Shown piece after piece: positions 9,677-17,671 of a stretch of DNA of 64,000 nt. The stretch comes from an uncultured Collinsella sp. (GTDB taxonomy: Bacteria; Actinomycetota; Coriobacteriia; Coriobacteriales; Coriobacteriaceae). The translations under genes and the position numbers were made by a program. Numbering within the stretch: position 1 is the stretch's first letter; each line of letters begins with the position of its first letter. Under the pieces are notes generated by a model, which made no database searches, was not told where the DNA came from, and worked only from the letters and a program-made list of their open reading frames with translations. The DNA lies in assembly GCA_900544865.1 (NCBI GenBank), contig UQXA01000001.1:94323-158322 (forward strand). The letters are read 5' to 3'.

Positions 9677-10315
9677 GTGGCAAACGAGAGCAATAAGGAA
9701 CTGACGAGTGTTTGGACGCCCGCCAACATCGTGACGTGCGTTCGCATCGTCTTTATCCCGGTGTTCATGATCGTGTCGGCGCTTTCTCACACGAGTGTTG
9801 CCGGTACGGATTGGAGCACCTTCGACGGCCCGCTCGCCGCCGCTGCCTTCATTCTGTATGTGATCCTGTCGTGCACCGATAAGGTTGACGGTTATCTGGC
9901 GCGCTCGCGCAACGAGATCACCGACTTCGGTAAATTCTTGGACCCCATCGCCGATAAGCTGCTCGTGTTCTCGGCCCTGCTGCTGTTCTTGGATTTTGGC
10001 GCGGTGACCGTGTGGTCGGTGTTCATTATCCTGTTCCGCGAGCTTCTGGTGAGCGCCCTTCGCATGGTCGCGAGTGCGGCCGGTGTGGTCGTTGCGGCCG
10101 ATAAGCTCGGCAAGTACAAGACGGCAACCACGATGGTCTCCATCTGCGGTTACCTGTGTGTTTTTGCGATGGCCGGCTTGCACCTTGGCCCGGTGGCGCT
10201 GACGCTCGGCATCTACTCGGTGTCGCGCTTCCTGTATGCCGTTGCCGTTGTCTTGACCGTTATCTCGGGCGCCCAGTACTTCTGGAACTGCCGCAAGATT
10301 GTCTTTTCGGTCTAG
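9677..10315 (+). CDS. pgsA: CDP-diacylglycerol-glycerol-3-phosphate 3-phosphatidyltransferase
   Basis: A 212-aa integral membrane enzyme that makes phosphatidylglycerophosphate, the first committed step to phosphatidylglycerol and cardiolipin. The CDP-alcohol phosphotransferase signature D-x2-DG-x2-AR-x8-G-x3-D-x3-D is complete (from DKVDGYLARS to FLDPIADK). Five to six hydrophobic segments are visible. The GTG start is supported by TAGGAG eight bases upstream. The rimO-pgsA-cinA order is a familiar cluster that often leads into recA, as it does here. A second CDP-alcohol phosphatidyltransferase is encoded at 30627-31331. Confidence 0.92.
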   Translation: MANESNKELTSVWTPANIVTCVRIVFIPVFMIVSALSHTSVAGTDWSTFDGPLAAAAFILYVILSCTDKVDGYLARSRNEITDFGKFLDPIADKLLVFSALLLFLDFGAVTVWSVFIILFRELLVSALRMVASAAGVVVAADKLGKYKTATTMVSICGYLCVFAMAGLHLGPVALTLGIYSVSRFLYAVAVVLTVISGAQYFWNCRKIVFSV

Positions 10316-10321
10316 GTCCTG

Positions 10322-10858
10322 GTGGGTATGACGGACTCTTTTGAGCAGATTTCCGCACATAACGAGGAGCTGGCGCGTGATATTGTCGAGCGCGCGAGCG
10401 CTCGGGGCGTGACGGTTTCGACGGCTGAGTCGCTGACGGCGGGTATGATCGCCTCGACGATTGCCGATATCCCGGGCGCCTCGGCGGTGCTGCGTGGCGG
10501 TGCGGTGACCTATTGCGATGAGATTAAGCATCGCGTTCTTGGTGTTGAGCAGGAGACGCTCGACCGCTATACCGTGGTGTCGCATCAGACCGCGCGCGAG
10601 ATGGCGGTGGGTTCGCTGGAGCTGTACCAGAGCGATATTGCAGTGAGCGCAACGGGTTATGCCGGCCCCGGCGGTGGCACTGAGGACGATCCGGCGGGCA
10701 CTTTCTATATTGGCTGGGCGCATCGTTCCGCCGATGGGGGCGTGCCGGTCGTGGACTCTGTGCGCTGCCACTATGAGGGCGACCGTTCGTGTGTTCGTGC
10801 CCGTGCGGTCGCGGAGGCATTGGGACGCATTGCCCTTGTGCTCAACTCTATGGAATAG
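10322..10858 (+). CDS. cinA: CinA C-terminal domain protein (NMN amidohydrolase type)
   Basis: A 178-aa protein containing only the C-terminal CinA domain (the PncC-like nicotinamide mononucleotide deamidase fold). It lacks the N-terminal MoCF/COG1058 domain of full-length CinA. Recognisable motifs are STAESLTAGMIASTIADIPG and ATGYAGPGGGTEDDPAGTFY. The GTG at 10322 and the ATG at 10328 are both possible starts. It ends just before a terminator and directly upstream of recA, the classic cinA-recA neighbourhood. Confidence 0.88.
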   Translation: MGMTDSFEQISAHNEELARDIVERASARGVTVSTAESLTAGMIASTIADIPGASAVLRGGAVTYCDEIKHRVLGVEQETLDRYTVVSHQTAREMAVGSLELYQSDIAVSATGYAGPGGGTEDDPAGTFYIGWAHRSADGGVPVVDSVRCHYEGDRSCVRARAVAEALGRIALVLNSME

Positions 10859-10865
10859 ACGTGTT

Positions 10866-10889
10866 TTAAGGGGCCTTAGGGCCCCTTAA
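10866..10889 (+). terminator. Terminator hairpin after cinA
   Basis: A perfect 10-bp stem (ttaaggggcc / ggccccttaa) with a TTAG loop sits eight bases after the cinA stop. There is only a weak T-rich tail, so efficiency is uncertain. Confidence 0.65.
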
Positions 10890-10963
10890 TTGTGGAGATG
10901 GGGACCTTAGGCTCATTTGGCGTTTGTGCTGGTTGTAGACGTAATTTTGCCTGCCTTGTTCAT

Positions 10964-11026
10964 ATTTGGTCCTTTGTGGTCAAGCATTTGGTCAGTGTTT
11001 GGTCGGCGTTTGGTTGGGTTTTGGAA
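10964..11026 (+). repeat. Helically phased TTTGGT repeats upstream of recA
   Basis: TTTGGT occurs at 10965, 10987, 10998 and 11009. A TGTGGT lies at 10975 and a TTTGGA at 11020. The last four are spaced exactly 11 bases apart, about one helical turn. The array sits between the cinA terminator and the recA SOS box. Confidence 0.6.
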
Positions 11027-11063
11027 AGGTCGGCTGCATATGATTTATCTGAACGGTTGACCA

Positions 11064-11077
11064 CGAACAGCCGTTCG
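11064..11077 (+). promoter_or_regulatory. LexA (SOS) box of recA
   Basis: CGAACAGCCGTTCG is a perfect CGAAC-N4-GTTCG palindrome, the LexA operator of Gram-positive bacteria. It lies 39 bases upstream of the recA ATG, and a lexA gene is encoded at 20587-21231. Confidence 0.92.
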
Positions 11078-11115
11078 TTTAATATCGATGCAGGTTGTTA
11101 AGAGGAGGGCTATTC

Positions 11116-12264
11116 ATGGCCAAGAATTCAGGTCCCGTACGTACCGTTCATGCTCGCACGACGGGTAAAGAGCGCGATGAGATGATCGCCACCACCAAGG
11201 CCGAGATCGAGAAGAAATTCGGCCAGGGTTCCATCATGAGGTACGGCGACGGTGGCCCCGAGCTCGAGGTCGAGGCCATCCCTACGGGCGCTCTGGCACT
11301 CGATGCCGCTCTGGGTATCGGCGGTGTGCCGCGCGGTCGAATCGTCGAGATCTACGGTCCCGAGTCCTCCGGTAAGACGACGCTTTCGCTCGAGATCTTG
11401 GCCGAGGCCCAGGCAATGGGTGGCGTTGTGGCATTTATCGATGCCGAGCACGCGCTCGATCCCACGTATGCCGCGCGCATCGGCGTGGATATCGACGAGG
11501 TACTCATTTCCCAGCCCGATACGGGTGAGCAGGCGCTCGAGATTGTTGACATGCTTGTGCGTTCTGGTGCCATCGATGCCATCGTTGTCGACTCCGTCGC
11601 CGCGCTGACCCCGCGTGCCGAGATCGAGGGAGAAATTGGCGACACTACGGTCGGTCTTCAGGCTCGCCTGATGAGCCAGGCGCTCCGCAAGCTCGCCGGC
11701 TCGCTGTCCAAGTCCAACACGACGTGCATCTTCATTAACCAGCTGCGTGAGAAGATCGGCGTCATGTTCGGCAACCCCGAGACCACGACGGGCGGCCGCG
11801 CCCTTAAGTTCTTCTCTTCGGTGCGTATCGACATTCGCCGTATCGACAGCATTAAGCTTAAGGACGAGGTTATCGGTAACCGCGTGCGCGCCAAGGTCGT
11901 TAAGAACAAGGTGGCAGCTCCGTTCCGTTCTGCTGAGTTCGACATCATGTACGGTACGGGCATCTCTAAGGAGGGCTCAATTCTGGACATGGCTGTCGAG
12001 TGCGGCATCTGTAAGAAGATGGGCTCCTGGTTTGCCTATGGCGAGGACAAGCTCGGCAACGGTCGCGAGGCCGCCAAGGCTTTCCTGCGCGAACACCCCG
12101 ATTGCGCCGACGAGATTGAGCATAAGGTTCGCCTTGCCTGCGGACTTGAATTTGATGACGATGCTCCGTCCGAGGTCGAGCTGACCGATCAGCCTGCGCC
12201 TGAGGAGTTTGATGAGCTTTACGCCATCGATGGTTCCGCTATGCTCGATGATGACGACGAGTAG
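11116..12264 (+). CDS. recA: Recombinase A
   Basis: A 382-aa RecA, the strand-exchange recombinase and co-protease that triggers LexA self-cleavage. Walker A GPESSGKT is at residues 81-88. The ATP-binding core, FINQLREKIGVMFGNPETTTGG and the DNA-binding loops are all present. The C-terminus is acidic (MLDDDDE). The start at 11116 is preceded by AGGAGGG; the in-frame TTG at 11095 lies upstream of that site and is not used. The SOS box and phased repeats upstream indicate damage-inducible control. recX follows closely. Confidence 0.97.
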   Translation: MAKNSGPVRTVHARTTGKERDEMIATTKAEIEKKFGQGSIMRYGDGGPELEVEAIPTGALALDAALGIGGVPRGRIVEIYGPESSGKTTLSLEILAEAQAMGGVVAFIDAEHALDPTYAARIGVDIDEVLISQPDTGEQALEIVDMLVRSGAIDAIVVDSVAALTPRAEIEGEIGDTTVGLQARLMSQALRKLAGSLSKSNTTCIFINQLREKIGVMFGNPETTTGGRALKFFSSVRIDIRRIDSIKLKDEVIGNRVRAKVVKNKVAAPFRSAEFDIMYGTGISKEGSILDMAVECGICKKMGSWFAYGEDKLGNGREAAKAFLREHPDCADEIEHKVRLACGLEFDDDAPSEVELTDQPAPEEFDELYAIDGSAMLDDDDE

Positions 12265-12275
12265 CGGTTACGCTC

Positions 12276-12968
12276 ATGTCGTATACGGTGACCGAGGCCA
12301 CGGTCGTCTTTCCCGATAAGAAGGCGGCCTCCTCGTTCTCGAGCGGGTATGCGTCCAAAAAGCCTTGCGCACATATCGATTGTGAGCTTGAAGACGGTTT
12401 TGAGCGGTCCATTTGGATTCCCGTGCGGGTCGCGCGCCTGTATGTCAAAAACCGCCCCGATCTTCCCTGTGATTGGGACAACTTTCGTGAGGCGGTGCAG
12501 ATCATCGAGCGTAAATGTGCACTTACCATGGTGACCGAGATGTTATCGCGCCGCGACCATGCGACGGGTGAGGTCCGTGACAAGCTGGCTCGCTACGGTT
12601 TTCACCAGCCCGCGATCGATTTCGCCGTCGAGCGCGCCACCGAGTATCGCTTTTTAGACGAGAACCGCTTTTGCTCGTACTTTATCGAGGAACGCAAGCG
12701 GCGTGGTTGGGGACAGCGTAAAATCGAGACCGAGCTCAAGCGCCGTCATGTCGTGCTCGATGACATTCCCGGTTATCCCGAGGATTATTTTGCCGTCGAA
12801 GACGATTTGGCGCGTGCGTCAGCCCTGCTCGCCAAGCGGCGTGTTCCAGAGACGCGCGGATTCGAAAAACTGGTTCGGTTTTTGATGGGCAAGGGCTTCT
12901 CGTATCACATCGCCGCCGATGCCGTTAAGGCACGTCTAGATGCCGAACGCGAGGAATGTACGGTTTAG
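12276..12968 (+). CDS. recX: RecX-family regulator of RecA
   Basis: A 230-aa protein made of RecX three-helix repeats, for example LSRRDHATGEVRDKLARYGF, YRFLDENRFCSYFIEERKRRGWGQRKIETEL, and a final FLMGKGFSYHIAADAVKARL. RecX caps and inhibits RecA filaments. The gene lies 11 bases after recA and should be co-induced with it. The first 75 residues (MSYTVTEATVVFPDKKAASS and following) are an extension not typical of the core family. Confidence 0.85.
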   Translation: MSYTVTEATVVFPDKKAASSFSSGYASKKPCAHIDCELEDGFERSIWIPVRVARLYVKNRPDLPCDWDNFREAVQIIERKCALTMVTEMLSRRDHATGEVRDKLARYGFHQPAIDFAVERATEYRFLDENRFCSYFIEERKRRGWGQRKIETELKRRHVVLDDIPGYPEDYFAVEDDLARASALLAKRRVPETRGFEKLVRFLMGKGFSYHIAADAVKARLDAEREECTV

Positions 12969-12982
12969 GCGTATGCGTTATG

Positions 12983-13028
12983 TGGCCCTGCCGTTCACCG
13001 CGTTTTAGCCGCCGTGCCGGGGCCATTT
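12983..13028 (+). terminator. Possible terminator after recX
   Basis: TGGCCC pairs with GGGCCA across a 31-base loop and is followed by TTTATTT. The long loop makes this moderate evidence. Confidence 0.45.
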
Positions 13029-13030
13029 AT

Positions 13031-13059
13031 TTGACAGTTGTTGTGGTTCAACGTACGAT
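13031..13059 (+). promoter_or_regulatory. Promoter of rny
   Basis: A consensus -35 TTGACA at 13031-13036 is separated by 17 bases from TACGAT at 13054-13059. It lies about 165 bases upstream of the rny start and leaves a long leader. Confidence 0.75.
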
Positions 13060-13164
13060 AAACACTGTCATTTGCTTTGTGATATGTGCTCATCTGTGAT
13101 GAGTTTGTTTATATGTTTATCTGTATCCGACCCGCATAAGCTGCGCCCATATTACTCAAATGTC

Positions 13165-13196
13165 GCGAGCCGTTCGTAAGGACGGTTCGCTTTGTT
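13165..13196 (+). terminator. Attenuator-like hairpin in rny leader
   Basis: GCGAGCCGT pairs with ACGGTTCGC (one G-T pair) around an 8-base loop, followed by TTTGTTGT. It lies between the promoter and the rny start, so it could terminate or attenuate leader transcription. Alternatively it may only protect the 5' end. Confidence 0.45.
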
Positions 13197-13225
13197 GTGT
13201 AACGAATCCATAAAAAGGAGTGAGC

Positions 13226-14776
13226 ATGCCTATCATCGCAGCGCTCGTTGGCATCGTTTTGGGTGCCATCGCCGCCATTGCCTACATGCGCACCGCCAAG
13301 CAGGGTAGTCTTCACGAGGCCGACGAAAAGATTCAGTCGGCACACGCACAGGCTGAGTCCCTGATCGGTGATGCAAAGCGTCAGGCCGAGACCCTCAAAA
13401 AAGAGGCTCTGCTTGAGGCTAAAGAGGAGATCATCAAGAACAAGCAGGCCGCCGAGGCCGAGGACAAGCAGCGTAAGAACGAGATTCGTACGCTCGAGAA
13501 CCGCGTGATGCAGCGCGAGGAATCCCTCGATCGACGCAACGACGCTCTCGACAAGCGCGAGCATCAGCTGTCCAGCCAGGCCGGTCAGGTCGAGAAGCGC
13601 TCCCGTGAGCTCGAGGAGCTCTGCGCAAAGCAGACCTCCGAGCTCGAGCGTATTGCCGACCTTACCCGCGAGGACGCCCACAAGGAACTCCTCGATAAGG
13701 TTCGCGGCGAGGTCACCCACGAGGCCGCCACGATCATTCGCGAGTCCGAGCAGCAGGTTCGCGCCGAGTGCCACAAGACCGCCCAGGAGATTCTGTCCCT
13801 GGCGATTCAGCGCTGCGCTGCCGACCACACTGCCGAGGTCACCGTTACCTCCGTGCACATTCCCTCCGATGACCTCAAGGGCCGTATCATCGGTCGCGAG
13901 GGTCGCAACATCCGGACCTTCGAGCAGGTTTCCGGCGTCAACCTCGTTATCGACGACACGCCCGAGACCGTCGTTCTTTCGAGCTTCGACCCGGTCCGTC
14001 GTGAGACCGCCCGTGTCGCCCTCGAGAACCTCATCGCCGACGGCCGCATTCACCCTGCCCGCATCGAGGAGATGTATCACAAGGCTGCCGACCTGGTTCA
14101 GCAGCGCGTGCGCGAGGCTGGCGAGCAGGCTGCCTTCGATACCGGCATCCACGATCTGCACCCTGAGATCGTCAAGACCCTTGGTGCCCTGCGCTACCGT
14201 ACCTCGTTTGGTCAGAACGTGCTTCAGCACTCCCTCGAGGTCTCTGATCTGTGCGGCGTGATGGCTTCCGAGCTTGGCCTGGACGTTGTGACCGCCAAGC
14301 GCGCCGGCCTGCTACACGACCTGGGCAAGGCAATCGACCACGACGTCGAGGGCCCGCATGCCGTCATCGGCGCCGAGCTTGCCCGCCGTTATGGCGAGAA
14401 GCCCGTTATCGTCCACGCTATCGAGGCTCACCATGCCGATGTCGACCCCAACACGGTGCTCGATGTCCTGGTGCAGGCCGCCGATGCTGTCTCTGCCTCT
14501 CGCCCCGGTGCCCGTCGCGAGTCTGCCGAGAACTACATCAAGCGCCTTGAGAAGCTCGAGGAGATCGCCAACTCCCATGACGGCGTCGAGCGTACCTATG
14601 CCATGCAGGCTGGTCGCGAGGTCCACGTCATGGTTCAGCCGGACAAGATCTCCGATGCCCAGTCCACGGTTCTGGCTCACGATATCGCCCATCAGATCGA
14701 GGAAGAGATGGAGTATCCCGGTCAGGTGCGCGTCGTCGTGATTCGCGAGAGCCGCGCTGTCGATATCGCTAAATAA
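13226..14776 (+). CDS. rny: Ribonuclease Y
   Basis: A 516-aa membrane-tethered endoribonuclease initiating mRNA decay. It has an N-terminal transmembrane helix (IIAALVGIVLGAIAAIAYM), a long charged coiled coil (about 30-190), a KH domain with IIGREGRNIRTFEQ, and an HD hydrolase domain with HSLEVSDLC, LLHDLGKA and IEAHHAD. The ATG at 13226 is chosen because AAGGAG sits six bases upstream; the GTG at 13220 overlaps that site. The gene runs into a GHKL ATPase gene and then spoVS. Confidence 0.95.
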   Translation: MPIIAALVGIVLGAIAAIAYMRTAKQGSLHEADEKIQSAHAQAESLIGDAKRQAETLKKEALLEAKEEIIKNKQAAEAEDKQRKNEIRTLENRVMQREESLDRRNDALDKREHQLSSQAGQVEKRSRELEELCAKQTSELERIADLTREDAHKELLDKVRGEVTHEAATIIRESEQQVRAECHKTAQEILSLAIQRCAADHTAEVTVTSVHIPSDDLKGRIIGREGRNIRTFEQVSGVNLVIDDTPETVVLSSFDPVRRETARVALENLIADGRIHPARIEEMYHKAADLVQQRVREAGEQAAFDTGIHDLHPEIVKTLGALRYRTSFGQNVLQHSLEVSDLCGVMASELGLDVVTAKRAGLLHDLGKAIDHDVEGPHAVIGAELARRYGEKPVIVHAIEAHHADVDPNTVLDVLVQAADAVSASRPGARRESAENYIKRLEKLEEIANSHDGVERTYAMQAGREVHVMVQPDKISDAQSTVLAHDIAHQIEEEMEYPGQVRVVVIRESRAVDIAK

Positions 14777-14777
14777 C

Positions 14778-15863
14778 ATGAGCGACGCGAACGAGCTCAT
14801 CTCATTTATCGCGTCGATGTCGGGGGAGGGCAACCTTCGCGTCGAGGAGAACCTTGGCGAGGGGTATGTCCGCCTCCGCGTTTCGGAGGCCGAGCGGCGC
14901 CAGGCAAAGCACGACATTCAGCATGTCGAGGATATCGTCATCGAAATGCTCCGTAATGCTCGCGATGCCGGCGCCGACAAGGTCTATCTCGCCACGACCA
15001 AGGAAGATGGCGTCCGGACGCTTGTCTTTCTGGATAACGGCTCGGGTGTTCCGCAGGATATGCAAGAGCGAATCTTCGATGCTCGCGTTACCTCAAAGCT
15101 CGAGAGCATGAAGATGGACCGTTGGGGCGTTCACGGTCGTGGCATGGCATTGTTTTCGATCAAGCAGAACACCGACGAGGCCCGTGTGGTCACGTCCGGC
15201 GTCGATCTTGGTTCAGCCTTTAAGGTGAGCGTTGCAGCCGACCGCCTCAGTGAGCGTGCCGATCAGTCCAGCTGGCCCCAGGCCGTCAAGGATGAGGACG
15301 GACGTTATGTCTGTGCTCGCGGTCCGCATAATATTATTCGCGCTGCTTGTGAGTTTGCGCTCGAGGAGTTGCGTGGTTGCGATGTCTATCTTGGTTCTCC
15401 GTCTGAGATTGCCGCGACCCTTTATGCTCAGGCGTCAAGTCGGCTCGATACGTCTCGTCTCCTGTTCATTGACGACGAGAGCGAGCTTCCGGTTGTCGAT
15501 CGTTTAGGCCTTGCCTCCGATGCCGAGGACTTTATCCGTATCTGCTCGGGTTTGGGCCTTGAGATGTCCGAGCGCACGGCACATCGCATTTTGGCAGGGC
15601 AGATTAAGCCCGTTCGCGGTGTGACCGCGCGTCTGCTGCGCGAACGTGATTCGTCCTCGCATGCGCCGGCTCCTGTCGATCTCGCGAAGGATCGTCGCGG
15701 GCTACGTATTGCCAAGGATGACATGGCACAGTTTTCGCGTGCTGTGGAGCGCGACTTTAATGACCTTGCCGCCCGGTACTATCTCAACCTTTGCGGCGAC
15801 CCTAAGATTCGCGTTTCGCGTGATCGAATTACCGTGACCTTCGATCTTGCCAAAGAGGAATAG
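14778..15863 (+). CDS. GHKL-family ATP-binding protein of unknown role
   Basis: A 361-aa protein with a GHKL (Hsp90/MutL/histidine-kinase) ATPase fold. The N-box EMLRNARDAGA is at residues 56-66, the DNGSG motif at 86-90, and a lid GVHGRGMALFS at 117-127. There is no histidine phosphoacceptor, transmembrane segment or receiver domain, so it is not an ordinary sensor kinase. Organisation is closer to MutL or Hsp90-type ATPases. It begins one base after the rny stop and is followed by spoVS. In Bacillus the phosphodiesterase gene ymdB stands between rny and spoVS. The function is not known to me. Confidence 0.7.
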   Translation: MSDANELISFIASMSGEGNLRVEENLGEGYVRLRVSEAERRQAKHDIQHVEDIVIEMLRNARDAGADKVYLATTKEDGVRTLVFLDNGSGVPQDMQERIFDARVTSKLESMKMDRWGVHGRGMALFSIKQNTDEARVVTSGVDLGSAFKVSVAADRLSERADQSSWPQAVKDEDGRYVCARGPHNIIRAACEFALEELRGCDVYLGSPSEIAATLYAQASSRLDTSRLLFIDDESELPVVDRLGLASDAEDFIRICSGLGLEMSERTAHRILAGQIKPVRGVTARLLRERDSSSHAPAPVDLAKDRRGLRIAKDDMAQFSRAVERDFNDLAARYYLNLCGDPKIRVSRDRITVTFDLAKEE

Positions 15864-15870
15864 TGCCTTT

Positions 15871-15886
15871 ACCGAGTCCACTCGGT
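15871..15886 (+). promoter_or_regulatory. Palindrome in the spoVS promoter region
   Basis: ACCGAGT-CC-ACTCGGT is a perfect 7-bp inverted repeat just after the GHKL gene and about 50 bases before the spoVS start. A weak promoter pair (TTTACC at 15868, TACAGT at 15891, 17 bases apart) would place the palindrome in the spacer, as an operator would be. Confidence 0.4.
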
Positions 15887-15937
15887 ACGATACAGTTATT
15901 GCAGTTAAAACGTACTTTTAAACGCAGGAGTTTCTTC

Positions 15938-16255
15938 ATGGAGTGCCTGAAGGTATCAAGCAAATCATCGCCCGCGTCCGTTGCCGGCGCCATCGCCGGC
16001 ATGGTCAAGGATGGTGTACCCGTCAACATCCAGTGTGTCGGCGCCGGTGCTGTCAACCAGGCCATTAAGGCCGTGGCTATCGCGCGCGGTTTTTTGATTC
16101 CAACCGGTTTTGATATTTCCTGCGCGCCCGTGTTCTCCGACATCCTCATTAACGGGGAGTCGCGCACGGCCATCCGCCTTTCTATCTACGTTCACCAAAT
16201 CAATCGAGCTGCTATGGATAACGTCGTCATGGATGACGTTAAGCCTGTGGCATAG
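15938..16255 (+). CDS. spoVS: Stage V sporulation protein S homologue (SpoVS)
   Basis: A 105-aa Alba-superfamily protein. LKVSSKSSPASVAGAIAG, GAGAVNQAIKA and AIARGFLIPTG are nearly canonical SpoVS. The upstream frame from 15863 has no ribosome binding site, while the ATG at 15938 follows GCAGGAG. SpoVS is needed for late sporulation in Bacillus but is also kept in non-sporulating lineages, where its role is open. A nucleic-acid-binding role fits the fold and the neighbouring RNase Y gene, but that is inference. Confidence 0.93.
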   Translation: MECLKVSSKSSPASVAGAIAGMVKDGVPVNIQCVGAGAVNQAIKAVAIARGFLIPTGFDISCAPVFSDILINGESRTAIRLSIYVHQINRAAMDNVVMDDVKPVA

Positions 16256-16294
16256 CTTCTGCTTGCCTCGTTTCGCTCCCCATCGTTAGGACTT

Positions 16295-17671
16295 ATGCAC
16301 ATGGACCAGCGTTCCGTACGCGATATTCTTGCCGGTAAAACCTACTTTATCCGCACCTTTGGCTGCCAGATGAATCAGCACGACTCCGAGCGTGTGAGTG
16401 GCCTGCTTGATTCGTATGGCTGCCTCATGGCGCTCGATCCCGAGCATGCCGATATCGTTGTGTTCATGACGTGCTGTGTGCGCGAGGCTGCCGATACGCG
16501 CCTGTACGGTCAGTGCAATTCCTGTAAAAGCCTGCCGCCTTCGCCTTCGGGCGAGCGCGTGGTTGCCGTGGGCGGCTGTATCGCGCAGCGCGATGGCGAG
16601 GGTCTGCTCACCAACGTCGATAACGTCAATGTCATCTTTGGCACGCATTCCATCGCACATGTGGCCGAGCTCATTGCCGAGGCGTTCCTGGACGGCAAGC
16701 GTCATATCCGCACCAATGAGCATGAGGATACGGATGCCATGAGCATGCCGTGGCATCGCGAGACCCAGTATCACGCCTGGGTGCCCATCATGACGGGCTG
16801 CAATAACTTCTGCACCTACTGCATCGTGCCGTACGTGCGCGGTCGCGAAAAGAGCCGCCCCTTCGAGGAAATTGTCGACGAGGTGACCGGTTTGGTGCGC
16901 CAGGGCGTGCGTGAGATTACGCTGCTGGGCCAAAACGTTAACTCATATGGTCGCGATCTGTTTGGCAAGCCGCGTTTTGCCGATCTGCTGCGTGCCGCGG
17001 GCGATACGGGTGTGGAGCGCATCTTCTTTACCTCTTCTCATCCTAAGGATCTGCTGCCCGAGACCATCGACGCCATGGCCGAGACGCCTGCCGTCATGCC
17101 GCAGCTTCACTTGGCCGTTCAGTCGGGCTCCACGCGTATCCTCAAAGAGATGAATCGCCGTTATACACGCGAGGACTATCTGGGCCTGGTCGATCGCATT
17201 CGCAACCGCATGCCCGATATCGCGCTCTCGACCGATATTATCGTTGGATTCCCGGGCGAGACTGAAGAAGACTTTGAGCAGACGCTCTCACTTGCCGAGA
17301 CGGTCCGCTATGCTCAGGCCTATACCTTCATCTATTCCAAGCGCGCCGGTACTCCGGCCGCAGAGATTGACGATCCCACGCCGCATGAGGTTATTCTCGA
17401 GCGTTTCAACCGCCTGGTTAAGGTTATCGAGACTACGGCTCACGAGTATAACCAGGGTGAGCTTCATACTGTGGTGCCGGCGCTCATTGAGGGAACGAGT
17501 AAAAAGAACGACGCGGTCCTGCTGGGCAAGAGTCCCAAGAATCAGACCGTGCATGCGCCTATCCCCGAGGGTTACAGCATCGATCAGTTTGTTGGCAAGA
17601 TCGTTGATGTTGACGTTGACATTGCCAAGACCTGGTATTTGTCCGGCTCCGTTGTGGGCGAGCCGCGCTAA
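16295..17671 (+). CDS. miaB: tRNA-2-methylthio-N6-dimethylallyladenosine synthase MiaB
   Basis: A radical SAM methylthiotransferase that adds the 2-methylthio group to i6A37 of tRNAs. The N-terminal MTTase domain has TFGCQMNQHDSERV. The cluster motif CNNFCTYC lies near residue 169, and a TRAM domain closes the protein. The ATG at 16295 and the ATG at 16301 are both possible; the second has the better spacing from TAGGA. The stop overlaps the miaA start, so the two tRNA-A37 enzymes are coupled. RimO at 8318 is the paralogue acting on S12. Confidence 0.95.
   Translation: MHMDQRSVRDILAGKTYFIRTFGCQMNQHDSERVSGLLDSYGCLMALDPEHADIVVFMTCCVREAADTRLYGQCNSCKSLPPSPSGERVVAVGGCIAQRDGEGLLTNVDNVNVIFGTHSIAHVAELIAEAFLDGKRHIRTNEHEDTDAMSMPWHRETQYHAWVPIMTGCNNFCTYCIVPYVRGREKSRPFEEIVDEVTGLVRQGVREITLLGQNVNSYGRDLFGKPRFADLLRAAGDTGVERIFFTSSHPKDLLPETIDAMAETPAVMPQLHLAVQSGSTRILKEMNRRYTREDYLGLVDRIRNRMPDIALSTDIIVGFPGETEEDFEQTLSLAETVRYAQAYTFIYSKRAGTPAAEIDDPTPHEVILERFNRLVKVIETTAHEYNQGELHTVVPALIEGTSKKNDAVLLGKSPKNQTVHAPIPEGYSIDQFVGKIVDVDVDIAKTWYLSGSVVGEPR

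Noticed and set aside
10892..11101. A 69-codon frame between cinA and recA.
   Set aside because: Covers the SOS box and phased repeats, has no ribosome site and no resemblance to a protein family.
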